Source: Oceanivirga salmonicida (GTDB lineage: Bacteria; Fusobacteriota; Fusobacteriia; Fusobacteriales; Leptotrichiaceae). Taken from it: a stretch of DNA of 44,357 nt. Below the pieces are notes generated by a model that saw only the letters and a list, made by a program, of their open reading frames with translations, was not told the origin of the DNA and ran no database searches. Positions 7,148 to 16,289 of this stretch are shown one piece after another. The DNA is taken from positions 1 through 44,357 of the forward strand of contig NZ_LOQI01000007.1 of the NCBI RefSeq assembly GCF_001517915.1, read 5' to 3'. The translations under genes were made by a program, and so were the position numbers. Position 1 is the stretch's first letter. Each line of letters opens with the position of its first letter.

Positions 7148-7949
7148 TAAATATATAAATAGAGAAGTAAAAAAAGTCATAACATCTTCTTTACTAAAGA
7201 AAATGGCAATTCGTTCATTTTACTGTCAAGCAGCATTTAATTTTGAAAGAATGCAAGCAGCAGGTTGGTTATTTAGTTTATTACCAGGTTTAAATGCAAT
7301 TCATACTGATAAAGAAGATTTGAAAAAATCAATGAAAATGCACATGGAATTTTTTAACACTCATCCGTTATTAATTACTTTCATATTAGGTTTAGTAATA
7401 GCAATGGAAGAAAATAAAGAAGATATTGATACAATAAGAGCAATAAAAGTCTCAACTATGGGTCCTATGGGTGGTATAGGAGATTCATTATTCTGGTTAA
7501 CATTCTTATCAATAGCATCAGGATTAGGAGCATCATTTGCTTTGCAAGGTTCAATAATGGGACCAATAATATTTATAGTATTATTTAATGTTATGCAATT
7601 TTCATTAAAATTTGGTCTAATGTTCTATGGTTATAAAACGGGTGTTAGATCAATAACTACATTAAAAGAAAATACTGAAAGATTTACTAAGGCAATTAGT
7701 ATCTTAGGATTAACAGTAGTTGGTGCAATGATAGCAACATTTATTAATCTAGTAGTTACAGTTACAATACCTGCTGGTGAGGCAACTGTTGAATTACAAA
7801 AAGCATTTGATGGAGTTATGCCAAGATTATTACCAGTATGTTACACATTCTTAATGTTATACTTAATTAGAAAAAATGTTTCTGCAACTATACTAGTATT
7901 CTTAACTTTAGCAATAGGAATACTTGGAGCATTAGTAGGAGTTCTTTAA
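7137..7949 (+). CDS. agaE: Mannose-family PTS EIID
   Basis: This is the second membrane subunit of the permease, 270 residues from the chosen start. Typical motifs are SFYCQAAFNFERMQAAGW near residues 28-45 and STMGPMGGIGDSLFW near 107-121. The ATG at 7137 is preferred because AGAGGAG (7121-7127) is nine bases upstream; an in-frame ATG at 7128 directly abuts that site and is unlikely. It overlaps the EIIC gene by 11 bases. C-terminal hydrophobic segments (about 168-190 and 222-270) anchor it in the inner membrane. Confidence 0.87.
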   Translation: MESNKYINREVKKVITSSLLKKMAIRSFYCQAAFNFERMQAAGWLFSLLPGLNAIHTDKEDLKKSMKMHMEFFNTHPLLITFILGLVIAMEENKEDIDTIRAIKVSTMGPMGGIGDSLFWLTFLSIASGLGASFALQGSIMGPIIFIVLFNVMQFSLKFGLMFYGYKTGVRSITTLKENTERFTKAISILGLTVVGAMIATFINLVVTVTIPAGEATVELQKAFDGVMPRLLPVCYTFLMLYLIRKNVSATILVFLTLAIGILGALVGVL

Positions 7950-7950
7950 T

Positions 7951-8388
7951 ATGGTATCAATATTATTAACAGGACATGGTAAAGTGTCATCAGGTATATT
8001 TGAAACATTAAAAATGTTATTTGGAGTAAATGAAAATATAAAATATATTGATTTTATTGAAGAAGAAACATCTGAAAATTTAAAAATAAAGATTAAAAAT
8101 CAAATAGATGAATTTTTAGAAAATACTGATGGAGTAATATGTTTAACTGATATTAAAGGAGGAACACCATTTAAAATTTGTTCAGAAATTTCTTTGGAAT
8201 TGTCTGGAAAAGTATCGGTAATATCTGGAACAAATGTTCCAATGCTAATGATGTTAGCATCTGAAATGGAAGATATATCTTTAATTGAAGCAGTTGAAAT
8301 AGCTTTAAAAACTGGTAAATCTGAAATTGAAGAATTTAAATTAGTAATGCGTAATTCAAATAATGATGATTTAGAAGATGGAATTTAG
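7951..8388 (+). CDS. agaF: Mannose-family PTS EIIA
   Basis: This cytoplasmic EIIA domain of 145 residues accepts phosphate from HPr at His9 in LLTGHGKVSSG. DIKGGTPFKICSE near 69-81 is the second family signature. It starts one base after the EIID stop and ends the operon just before a strong terminator, which closes a complete four-subunit PTS. It belongs to a different EIIA family from the glucitol EIIA at 2203-2562, so it is not an obvious replacement for that protein's missing histidine. Confidence 0.88.
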   Translation: MVSILLTGHGKVSSGIFETLKMLFGVNENIKYIDFIEEETSENLKIKIKNQIDEFLENTDGVICLTDIKGGTPFKICSEISLELSGKVSVISGTNVPMLMMLASEMEDISLIEAVEIALKTGKSEIEEFKLVMRNSNNDDLEDGI

Positions 8389-8398
8389 AGATATGATG

Positions 8399-8436
8399 AA
8401 ATACTTTTGAAACTTTTGTTTTGAAAGTATTTTTAT
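8399..8436 (+). terminator. Terminator of the aga-type operon
   Basis: AAATACTTTTGAAAC (8399-8413) pairs with GTTTTGAAAGTATTT (8418-8432) over 15 positions including two G-U pairs, with a TTTT loop and a T-rich tail. It starts ten bases after the EIIA stop. Confidence 0.85.
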
Positions 8437-8460
8437 TATATAATTCAAAAATTATTTAAA

Positions 8461-8489
8461 TTGAAACTTATCATAATAAATGGTATAGT
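8461..8489 (+). promoter_or_regulatory. Promoter of rdgB and following genes
   Basis: TTGAAA at 8461-8466, a 17-base spacer and TATAGT at 8484-8489, giving a leader of about 30 bases before the rdgB start. Confidence 0.75.
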
Positions 8490-8524
8490 ATAGGTAGTAT
8501 ATTTAATAAAATAAGAGGTGTGAT

Positions 8525-9100
8525 ATGAGAGAAATAATATTAGCAACTTCTAATAAGGGAAAATTAGAAGAATTCAATGAAATGGCTAAAAAATTAAATG
8601 TTAAGTTCGTAACCATAGATATGCCTTATATAGAAGAAAATGGTATAAATTTTGAAGAAAATTCATATATAAAGGCTAAAACTATATCTGAATATACTAA
8701 TAAAGTAGTATTAGCAGATGATTCTGGGTTAGAAGTAGAAGCATTAGATAATAAACCAGGTGTACATACAGCAAGATACATGAATCATTTACCTGAATAT
8801 AAAGATAGATGTGAGGCATTGATTAAAGAAGTAGATAAAACTAATGGTAAAAATAGGAATGCAAAATTTGTATGTGTTTTAACACTAGTATTTCCTGATG
8901 GAAGATATTATCATTTTAGGGGAGAGACTAAGGGATTAATTACAAAAAAATTAGAAGGAACTAATGGGCATGGTTATGACCCTGTGTTTTATAGTTTTGA
9001 TTTAAAAAAGACTTTTGGTATGGCAAGCATAGAAGAGAAAGATAGTGTTAGTCATAGAGCAAGAGCATTTGAAAAATTTAAGGAATTTATAAATGACTAA
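8525..9100 (+). CDS. rdgB: Non-canonical purine NTP pyrophosphatase (RdgB/HAM1)
   Basis: It hydrolyses ITP, dITP and XTP to monophosphates and so keeps deaminated purines out of nucleic acids. The 191 residues carry the family motifs in order: ATSNKGKLEEF at 7-17, FEENSYIKAK near 42-51, LADDSGLEV near 64-72, GHGYDPVFY near 147-155 and the C-terminal SHRARAFEKF. AGAGGTG provides the ribosome site. Its last eight bases overlap recG, so the two are translationally coupled. The neighbourhood is genome maintenance. Confidence 0.93.
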   Translation: MREIILATSNKGKLEEFNEMAKKLNVKFVTIDMPYIEENGINFEENSYIKAKTISEYTNKVVLADDSGLEVEALDNKPGVHTARYMNHLPEYKDRCEALIKEVDKTNGKNRNAKFVCVLTLVFPDGRYYHFRGETKGLITKKLEGTNGHGYDPVFYSFDLKKTFGMASIEEKDSVSHRARAFEKFKEFIND

Positions 9101-11159
9101 ATATGATGCTTTATTTCAAGATTTAGAGAATATAAAATTAAAAGGATTAACAACAGTAACTATTAAAAATTTAAAAAATTTAAATATATATAATTTATAT
9201 GATTTATTTTACTATTTTCCAAGAGCATATGAAAATAGTGCCGTGTATAAAAAAATAATTAATACTTATGACGGAGAAACAGCTATAGTAAAAGGTAAAA
9301 TAATAAGTATAAATAGGAGATATTTAGCTAAAAATAGATTAATGGTTACTGCAATTTTATCAGATGAAACAGGTTTTATTGAACTTATTTGGTTTAACAA
9401 TAAATATGTTTATTCTAATATAGTGGTGGGAACAGATTTAATAGTTACTGCTAAGATAAAAAAAGCGGCTAGAATACAAATGATAAATCCAAGTTATAAA
9501 AAAAGTGCTGATATATCGACATTAAATTCTAGTGTTAATTTAGAACCTATTTATCCTCTAACTAAGGGAATAAATCAAAAAAAATTAAGAGATTTAATAA
9601 AGAATGCAATAGATAAGTATGGAGTATTATTACAAGAAAATATACCCCTAGATTTTTTATATAACAACAAAATTATGTCTAGAACAAAATCAATAACTAA
9701 TATACACTTTCCAGAAAATAGCATAGCACTGGATTTAGCCATAAGAAGATTTACATATGAAGAAATTATGGTCCTAGAAATGGGTATTTTAAAAAATAAA
9801 TATTTAATTGATAAGAATAATAAACATTTATACTTTACAAATGATAACAAAATGTTAGTAAAAAAATATATAGCAAGTCTTAATTATGAACTTACAAATT
9901 CGCAAAAAAAAGTAATAACTACTATATACAATGAAATAAAAAAAGGAAAAATAATAAATAGACTTATACAAGGAGATGTAGGTTCAGGTAAGACGGTTGT
10001 AGCGATGATTATAATGCTATATATGGCTGAAAATAATTATCAGACGGCTATGATGGCTCCAACTGAAATATTAGCTACACAGCACTATAATAATGTGCAA
10101 GAGAATTTTAAAAATTTAGAAATTAGAGTAAAACTATTAACTAGTTCAGTTAAGGGTAAAAAAAGAGAAAAATTATTATCAGATATTGCTAATGGAGAAG
10201 TAGATATAGTAATAGGAACACATTCATTGATAGAAACAAATGTAATATTTAAAAGTTTAGCACTTACTGTAATTGATGAACAACATAGATTTGGTGTAGA
10301 GCAAAGAAATGCATTAAGAGAAAAATCTAATATTTCAAATATGATATTTATGAGTGCAACTCCTATACCTAGATCATTAGCATTAACTATTTATGGCGAT
10401 TTAGATATAAGTACAATAAATGAAATGCCAAAAGGTAGACAAAAAGTAATTACAAAATATATTAAAACTGATGAGCAAAAAGAAAAAATGTATGAGTTTA
10501 TAGATAAAAAATTATCTGATGGTCAACAAGTATACATAGTGGCACCATTAATTGAAAAAAGTGAAAAATTAAAAATGGTTTCAGTGCTAGAATTATATGA
10601 TGAAATAAAAGAAAAATTTAGTAAATACAATGTAGGATTATTACACGGTAAATTAAAAAACAAAGATAAAGAAACAGTAATGAATGATTTTAAAGAACAT
10701 AAGATAAATATATTAGTTTCTACAACAGTTATAGAAGTGGGTGTTGACGTGCCTAATTCAAATATTATGTTGATTAAAAGTGCTGAAAGATTTGGCTTAT
10801 CATCACTTCATCAATTAAGGGGACGTGTTGGTCGTGGAGACAAAAAAGCATATTGTTTTTTAGAATCAACAACTACAAATGAAGTATCTGAGAAAAGATT
10901 AGAAATATTAGAAAATGAAACAGATGGTTTTAAAATTGCAGAAGAAGATTTAAAATTAAGAAATTCAGGGGAAATATTTGGACTTAAACAAAGTGGAATT
11001 TCAGATTTAGTATTGCTAGATATAGTAAAAAATATTAAAGAAATAGAACAAGTAAAAGAATTTGTTAAAAAATATTTAGAAGAACATAATGGTAAAATAA
11101 ATAATGAATATCTAATAAAAGATATTAAAAATAAGCAAGATAATAAACATAAAGAATAG
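9093..11159 (+). CDS. recG: ATP-dependent DNA helicase RecG
   Basis: RecG remodels stalled replication forks and branch-migrates Holliday junctions. The 688-residue protein has an N-terminal wedge/OB region (about 60-150), Walker A in GDVGSGKTVV near 295, the DEQH box in DEQHRFGVEQR near 395, the SATPIPRSLA motif III near 422 and the C-terminal helicase half with QLRGRVGRG near 575. Length is typical of the family. It starts inside the rdgB stop region. The lysine-rich C-terminal tail precedes a small lipoprotein gene after ten bases. Confidence 0.95.
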   Translation: MTKYDALFQDLENIKLKGLTTVTIKNLKNLNIYNLYDLFYYFPRAYENSAVYKKIINTYDGETAIVKGKIISINRRYLAKNRLMVTAILSDETGFIELIWFNNKYVYSNIVVGTDLIVTAKIKKAARIQMINPSYKKSADISTLNSSVNLEPIYPLTKGINQKKLRDLIKNAIDKYGVLLQENIPLDFLYNNKIMSRTKSITNIHFPENSIALDLAIRRFTYEEIMVLEMGILKNKYLIDKNNKHLYFTNDNKMLVKKYIASLNYELTNSQKKVITTIYNEIKKGKIINRLIQGDVGSGKTVVAMIIMLYMAENNYQTAMMAPTEILATQHYNNVQENFKNLEIRVKLLTSSVKGKKREKLLSDIANGEVDIVIGTHSLIETNVIFKSLALTVIDEQHRFGVEQRNALREKSNISNMIFMSATPIPRSLALTIYGDLDISTINEMPKGRQKVITKYIKTDEQKEKMYEFIDKKLSDGQQVYIVAPLIEKSEKLKMVSVLELYDEIKEKFSKYNVGLLHGKLKNKDKETVMNDFKEHKINILVSTTVIEVGVDVPNSNIMLIKSAERFGLSSLHQLRGRVGRGDKKAYCFLESTTTNEVSEKRLEILENETDGFKIAEEDLKLRNSGEIFGLKQSGISDLVLLDIVKNIKEIEQVKEFVKKYLEEHNGKINNEYLIKDIKNKQDNKHKE

Positions 11160-11169
11160 AGGAAACACG

Positions 11170-11391
11170 ATGAAGAATTTGTTAATATTAACAGTATTAT
11201 TAATAACATCTTGCAAAATAGTGCAACATGAAGTAAAAAAAGCAAATTCAAATGAGAATGTTAAAATGAATATTAAAATAAGGAAAATGAATAGAAAATT
11301 TGATCATAATATAGAAAAAATAGAATTAAAAGAAGATAAAATAATTACACCATATTCAGATTATCTGTATGTTTCTTATGATTTAATGTAA
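11170..11391 (+). CDS. Small putative lipoprotein, unknown function
   Basis: This 73-residue protein has a short signal peptide and a lipobox LITSC, so Cys15 would be lipidated. The mature part is about 58 residues, charged and without a known domain. GAGGA precedes the ATG. It is followed after 13 bases by another lipoprotein gene; both contain an MNR..KxLD/KFD-like stretch (KMNRKFD here, GMNRISKKLD there), so they may be diverged duplicates. I do not recognise a family. The small size lowers certainty, but signal, lipobox and ribosome site together favour a real gene. Confidence 0.6.
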   Translation: MKNLLILTVLLITSCKIVQHEVKKANSNENVKMNIKIRKMNRKFDHNIEKIELKEDKIITPYSDYLYVSYDLM

Positions 11392-11404
11392 AAAAAAGGA
11401 GAGA

Positions 11405-11761
11405 ATGATGAAAAAAGTATTAGTGGTAGTATTAGCAATGTTTACGTTTGTTTCTTGTAATACAATAGGGCATAGAGAATTAAGCGAAGTTAAGCAAAAA
11501 AATATGGGTATTATGTTAGATGGCATGAATCGTATTTCAAAAAAACTAGATTTAAAAAATGAAAAAGAAAAATTTAAAATTGAAGAATATATTTTGTATA
11601 CATTAGCAAATATTTCAAATAATGATGAAGATAGAATACAATTTTTAACAGAGACTGAAAAAAGAATAGAAAGCAAAATGGAAGAAGTTCAAAGAAAATT
11701 GACATTAGAAGAAGCTAAAAAAATTATGTTTGATTTATATATAAATAGAGAAAAGAAATGA
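11405..11761 (+). CDS. Putative lipoprotein, unknown function
   Basis: The 118 residues begin with a clear signal peptide and the lipobox FVSC (Cys19 from the first Met). The mature region is helical and strongly charged, with likely coiled-coil character at about 75-115. The alternative ATG at 11408 is equally plausible given AAAGGAGAG upstream. It is paired with the shorter lipoprotein gene before it and lies in front of the proS promoter region. No known domain is seen. Envelope localisation is well supported; function is not. Confidence 0.7.
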   Translation: MMKKVLVVVLAMFTFVSCNTIGHRELSEVKQKNMGIMLDGMNRISKKLDLKNEKEKFKIEEYILYTLANISNNDEDRIQFLTETEKRIESKMEEVQRKLTLEEAKKIMFDLYINREKK

Positions 11762-11792
11762 AAAAAAACTTAAAAAAACTTTAAAATAATGA

Positions 11793-11798
11793 TATAAT
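11793..11798 (+). promoter_or_regulatory. -10 element ahead of proS
   Basis: TATAAT 32 bases upstream of the proS start, in the gap after the lipoprotein genes. No good -35 hexamer stands out in the A/T-rich sequence before it. Confidence 0.5.
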
Positions 11799-11829
11799 AT
11801 AAGATAATCAAAAAAAATTAGGAGGAACA

Positions 11830-13545
11830 ATGAGATTTTCAAACTTATTGATAAAAACATACAAGGAAAGTCCAAAAGAGGCTGAAGCGATAAATCATAA
11901 ATTAATGTTGAGAGCATCTATGATTAAACAAATTTCTAGGGGGAATTATACGTATTTACCACTCGGTCTAAAAGTACTAAAAAAAATTGAAAATATAGTA
12001 AGAGAAGAAATGAATAAGGCTGGTGCTAATGAACTTCTTATGCCTATAATGCAACCTTCTGATTTATGGATTGAATCAGGTAGATTTAATGACTATGGGC
12101 CTGAACTTATGAGATTTAAAGATAGAAATCAAAGAGATTTTGTATTAGGACCAACACATGAAGAAGTTTCAGTTGCAATATTCAAAGATATGATAAATTC
12201 ATATAAAGAATTACCTATAAACATGTACCAAATACAAACTAAGTTTAGAGATGAAATGAGACCAAGATTTGGACTTATGCGTGGTAGAGAATTTATAATG
12301 AAAGATGCATATAGTTATCACTTAACACAAGATAGTTTAGATGCTGAATATGAGAATATGAAACAAACATATATTAATATATTTAATAGATGCGGACTTA
12401 ATTTTAGACCTGTTGAAGCAGATACGGGTTCTATAGGTGGTGCTGAAAGTCATGAATTTATGGTTTTAGCAAGTGCAGGTGAAGATGATATACTTTATTC
12501 AGATACAAGTGATTATGCAGCAAATGTAGAAAAAGCAAGAAGTATAATTGAATTAGAACAAGTCAAAGAAGAACCTAAGAAAATGGAGTTAGTGGAAACT
12601 CCTAATGTAAAAACTATTGAAGCATTATCTAATTTTTTAGATATTCCTAAAACTAAGACAGTAAAATCTTTATTATTTAAAGGAGATATTAAAGGCAAAA
12701 TTAAATATTTCATGGCTTTAATTAGGGGAGATTTAGACGTTAATATTATAAAAGTAAAAAACGCTTTTGGTTTAAGTGTGGAATTAGAATTAGTAGATGA
12801 AAAAGATTTAGAATTATTAAATATAGTAAAAGGGTATATGGGACCAACTAATGATATGCCTAAAGAAATTCAAATAGTTATGGATGAAAGTGTTAAATAT
12901 CTTTATAACTTTGTTATAGGGGGAAATAAAGAGAATTATCACTATATTAATACTAATTTAAGTGATATCAGATATGATGTAGTAGCAGATATTAGAACAG
13001 CAAGAGAAGGCGATATATCACCAGATGGTAAAGGAAAACTAAAAATTGCTAGAGGTATTGAAGTAGGGCATATATTTAAACTAGGTGATAAATATAGTAA
13101 GGCTATGGATGCAAAAGTATTAGATGAAAATGGTAGATTACAAACTGTAATTATGGGTTGTTATGGTATAGGTGTATCAAGAATAGCAGCTGCAGCAATA
13201 GAACAATTTAATGATGAAAACGGAATAATATGGCCAGTATCTATTGCACCATATACAGTAGATATTATAGCAACTAATATAAATAATGAAGAAATTTTAA
13301 CTAAATCTGAACAAATATATAAAAATTTATTAGATAATAATATAGATGCAATATTTGATGATAGAAAAGAAAAGGCAGGATTTAAATTTAAAGATGCTGA
13401 TTTAATAGGAATACCAATTAAAATTGTGGTTGGAAATAAAATAAGTGAAGGTATAGTTGAAGTTAAAAGTAGAAAAACTAATGAAAGCAAAGAAGTAAGT
13501 TTAGATAAGGTGTTAGATACGGTAAAAATTATGCTTGGAGAATAA
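11830..13545 (+). CDS. proS: Prolyl-tRNA synthetase
   Basis: It charges tRNA-Pro. The 571-residue length is that of the bacterial type with an editing insertion. Class II motifs are visible: motif 2 in TKFRDEMRPRFGLMRGREF (about 136-154) and motif 3 in MGCYGIGVSRIAAAA (about 441-455). An INS editing domain lies between about 225 and 400, including TVKSLLFKG. The anticodon-binding domain is C-terminal (about 470-565). AGGAGG ends five bases before the start, and murE follows after three bases. Nothing suggests truncation. Confidence 0.95.
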   Translation: MRFSNLLIKTYKESPKEAEAINHKLMLRASMIKQISRGNYTYLPLGLKVLKKIENIVREEMNKAGANELLMPIMQPSDLWIESGRFNDYGPELMRFKDRNQRDFVLGPTHEEVSVAIFKDMINSYKELPINMYQIQTKFRDEMRPRFGLMRGREFIMKDAYSYHLTQDSLDAEYENMKQTYINIFNRCGLNFRPVEADTGSIGGAESHEFMVLASAGEDDILYSDTSDYAANVEKARSIIELEQVKEEPKKMELVETPNVKTIEALSNFLDIPKTKTVKSLLFKGDIKGKIKYFMALIRGDLDVNIIKVKNAFGLSVELELVDEKDLELLNIVKGYMGPTNDMPKEIQIVMDESVKYLYNFVIGGNKENYHYINTNLSDIRYDVVADIRTAREGDISPDGKGKLKIARGIEVGHIFKLGDKYSKAMDAKVLDENGRLQTVIMGCYGIGVSRIAAAAIEQFNDENGIIWPVSIAPYTVDIIATNINNEEILTKSEQIYKNLLDNNIDAIFDDRKEKAGFKFKDADLIGIPIKIVVGNKISEGIVEVKSRKTNESKEVSLDKVLDTVKIMLGE

Positions 13546-13548
13546 AAA

Positions 13549-14982
13549 ATGTTTGAAAATATAAAATATGAAGTGTTAAAAAAATTGTATGAAGATATAT
13601 ATACTGGTATAGAATATGATTCTAGAAAAATAAAAAAAGGAAATATTTTTGTTGCTATGAAAGGTAGCATAGTAGATGGTAAAAATTATATATCAAATGC
13701 TATTGAAAAAGGTGCTAGTATAGTATTAGTAGATGATAAAAATATAGATATATCTAAATACAATGTTAATATATATTATGTGGAAAATTTAAGAAACAAT
13801 TTAGGAAAAATTGCTGCTAATATATATAATCATCCAGAAAAAAATCTAAAAATATTAGGTATTACTGGAACTAATGGTAAAACAACAACAACATATATAC
13901 TAGAAAATATATTGCCAAATAGTTCAAGAATAGGAACTACAAATTATAGAATTTTAGATGAGTATTATAATGCAAATAATACTACACCTGAATCACTTGA
14001 TTTAATCAAATTAATGGCTAAATCAGTAGAAAAAAAGGTAGAGTATTTTATAATGGAAGTTAGTTCACATGCTTTATCAATGGGGCGTGTAGATATGTTA
14101 AAATTTGATGGTGCAATATTTACAAATTTATCACAAGACCATTTAGATTATCACAAAACACTTGATGAATATTTTAATGCGAAATGTAGGATTATAGATT
14201 TATTAAAAAAAGATGCCAAGATAAGTATAAATACTGATGATAAATATGTTTCGACTATAAAAGATTTAACTATAAAGGAAAAAAGCATAAGTTTTGGAAT
14301 AGAAACAGGTAAAATTAAAGGAAAAGTTTTAGAGTATACCAATGAATTAATGAAGGTAGAAATAGAATATAATAATAAAAAATATAGATTAGATACTAAA
14401 CTTATGGGGAAACATAATTTATATAACATACTAGGAGTCATAAGTATGCTTACAAATTTAGGTTTAGATATAGAATATATAATTGATAAAATATCAAAAA
14501 TTGATGCTGTGGTTGGAAGATTTGAATTAATACCAAATAATAAGAATTGTAAAATAGTTGTAGATTATGCACATACACCTGATGGTTTAGAAAATGTATT
14601 AAGAACTCTTAAAGAAATAACAAAAGGTAGAGTTATATGTATATTTGGAGCAGGTGGAGATAGGGATAAGACTAAACGACCTATTATGGCTAAAAAAGCA
14701 GCATTGTATTCTGACTATATAATATTAACATCAGATAACCCAAGAACTGAAAATCCTGATGAAATAATTGATAATATAGAGCAAGGCTTAATAGAATTAG
14801 CATATACTAATTATCAAAAAATTACTAAACGAGATGAAGCTATAAAAATGGGAGTTTTAATGCTTAAAGAAAATGACTCTTTAATGATAGCTGGTAAAGG
14901 TCATGAAGATTATCAAATAATAGGAACTAACAAAATACATTTTTCGGATAAGGAAGAAGTATTAAAAAATATAAGGAAGTAG
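13549..14982 (+). CDS. murE: UDP-MurNAc-tripeptide synthetase
   Basis: MurE adds the third amino acid to the peptidoglycan stem peptide in the cytoplasm. The 477 residues contain YDSRKIKKGNIFVA near 22-35, the ATP loop GITGTNGKTTTT near 103-114, VVDYAHTPDGLENVL near 341-355 and DNPR at 396-399. DNPR is the signature of enzymes adding a meso-diaminopimelate-type diamino acid rather than lysine. In Fusobacterium this slot is filled by meso-lanthionine, so either is possible here. It follows proS by three bases and precedes mreC by three, linking envelope genes in one unit. Confidence 0.93.
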   Translation: MFENIKYEVLKKLYEDIYTGIEYDSRKIKKGNIFVAMKGSIVDGKNYISNAIEKGASIVLVDDKNIDISKYNVNIYYVENLRNNLGKIAANIYNHPEKNLKILGITGTNGKTTTTYILENILPNSSRIGTTNYRILDEYYNANNTTPESLDLIKLMAKSVEKKVEYFIMEVSSHALSMGRVDMLKFDGAIFTNLSQDHLDYHKTLDEYFNAKCRIIDLLKKDAKISINTDDKYVSTIKDLTIKEKSISFGIETGKIKGKVLEYTNELMKVEIEYNNKKYRLDTKLMGKHNLYNILGVISMLTNLGLDIEYIIDKISKIDAVVGRFELIPNNKNCKIVVDYAHTPDGLENVLRTLKEITKGRVICIFGAGGDRDKTKRPIMAKKAALYSDYIILTSDNPRTENPDEIIDNIEQGLIELAYTNYQKITKRDEAIKMGVLMLKENDSLMIAGKGHEDYQIIGTNKIHFSDKEEVLKNIRK

Positions 14983-14985
14983 TAT

Positions 14986-15813
14986 ATGAGAAGATATAAT
15001 AAAATAAACGTAAAAAGAATAATAAAAATATTACTTATTATAATTTCTATAATAGTTTTAAAAAAACCTATATTTACTGCTTTTAACTATGTTAAAACAG
15101 GAACAATTCATTTGAATGATAATTTAGTTAATTTTAAATCAATTATATATGATGATATTAAAAACTTTAAAACAAAGATTGATATAGTTTCAAATAGTGC
15201 TGAGTACATAAAAAAAATAGAAGAAAAAGAAAGAAAATATCAAAAACAAGAATTTGATTTGAAAAGATTAAAAAATGTAGTACGGGAAAATTTAGAACTT
15301 AGAAATTTATTAGAAATAAAAAAAGATATTAAGTACGAAACTACAGTAGCAGAAGTTAAATTAGTAGAAGATGCTTATTCAAATGATGTCATGTACATTA
15401 AAAAAGGAAGTAATGACAATATAGAAAATGGACAAATTGTAATATATTCAGGAAGTATGATAGGAATAATTGAAAAAACTTTCCCAACATATTCAAAAGT
15501 TAAATTACTAGTTAATAAGGACACAAAAATAAGTGTTATATTAAATGATAGTTATTTAGGTATATTAAGGGGTAATGGGAATGGAACATTTTCAGTTAAA
15601 AATTATAATACTGATATAAATGATTATAATAATATTAGATTTGAAATAAAAACATCAGGTATAAGTGACTTTATTATAAAAGACATATATATAGGTACTT
15701 ACGGAATAAGAGATATTAAAGAATTTAAGGAAACGAAAGAATTAGTATTTAAACCAGAATATAAATATGCCAATATAAATTTTGTATTAGTGATAAAAGA
15801 GGTGAAAAAATGA
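14986..15813 (+). CDS. mreC: Rod shape-determining protein MreC
   Basis: MreC is an inner-membrane-anchored periplasmic scaffold of the elongasome. The 275-residue protein has an N-terminal basic region and one membrane segment (about 12-32), a coiled coil at about 70-110, then the beta-rich MreC core with VVRENLELRNLLEI, VMYIKKGSNDNIENGQIVI and GIIEKTFPTYSKVKLLVN (about 102-185). It follows murE closely, and its stop overlaps the next gene as ATGA. No mreB or mreD is adjacent, so the operon is not the classical mreBCD. Confidence 0.88.
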   Translation: MRRYNKINVKRIIKILLIIISIIVLKKPIFTAFNYVKTGTIHLNDNLVNFKSIIYDDIKNFKTKIDIVSNSAEYIKKIEEKERKYQKQEFDLKRLKNVVRENLELRNLLEIKKDIKYETTVAEVKLVEDAYSNDVMYIKKGSNDNIENGQIVIYSGSMIGIIEKTFPTYSKVKLLVNKDTKISVILNDSYLGILRGNGNGTFSVKNYNTDINDYNNIRFEIKTSGISDFIIKDIYIGTYGIRDIKEFKETKELVFKPEYKYANINFVLVIKEVKK

Positions 15814-16289
15814 GATTTTTAAAATATGTAATAGTTATTTTCCTAAGTTTGAATTCATTTGCAGTAGATTTTTTTAATAAAGATTTTGCAGCACAAATAG
15901 AAGAAACAGGGAAAAAATATCATAAGAAATATAATATAGATTATAAGAAAAATAAAATTAGAGTAGAAATATTAGAACCTAAGGTAAATAAGGGAGAAAT
16001 ATATACATATACTGATAGTGAAAAGTATGTATATTATCCTAAATTAAAACAAACGGTAAAACAAAGTTATGTAAATGAAGATAATGATATAATATTAGCA
16101 TTAAAAACATTACAAAAAATTGATAAAACTGTAGTAAAAGATGGTAGAAAATATATAGTTGAAAATAAAAAAATAAAGCGTATAGAGTCAGAACTATATA
16201 AAATATATTTTGAATATAAAAATAATAAAATAAGTAGTATAAAATTTGTGAGCGATGAGGAAGAAATAAATTATATATGGAAATATTAA
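15810..16289 (+). CDS. Secreted LolA-like protein
   Basis: The 159-residue protein has a signal peptide (about 1-18, ending FAV) and a mature region whose pattern resembles LolA-type lipoprotein carriers: KIRVEILEPK, then SEKYVYYPKLKQTVKQ near 70-85 (compare the LolA pattern of a Tyr/Trp-rich strand before a LKQ turn), and a C-terminal strand pair IYFEYKNNKISSIKFVSDEEEINYIWKY. This is weaker than a motif-based call, so it is given as LolA-like by fold pattern only. A LolCDE-type exporter lies 2.3 kb downstream in the same cluster, which makes the idea attractive. The gene overlaps mreC and recO. Confidence 0.5.
   Translation: MRFLKYVIVIFLSLNSFAVDFFNKDFAAQIEETGKKYHKKYNIDYKKNKIRVEILEPKVNKGEIYTYTDSEKYVYYPKLKQTVKQSYVNEDNDIILALKTLQKIDKTVVKDGRKYIVENKKIKRIESELYKIYFEYKNNKISSIKFVSDEEEINYIWKY

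Noticed and set aside
8389-8524. Possible riboswitch or leader upstream of rdgB.
   Set aside because: The only structure is the terminator of the preceding operon, followed by an ordinary promoter with a leader of about 30 bases.
10811-11251. Minus-strand frame of 146 codons overlapping the recG 3' end and first lipoprotein gene.
   Set aside because: No ribosome site and no recognisable protein; it reads as Leu/Ser/Phe-rich antisense of Lys/Glu-rich genes.
11762-11829. T-box leader for proS.
   Set aside because: The gap is only 68 bases and holds no specifier stem or T-box consensus.
13161-13670. Minus-strand frame of 169 codons across the proS-murE junction.
   Set aside because: Antisense shadow of two well-identified genes.
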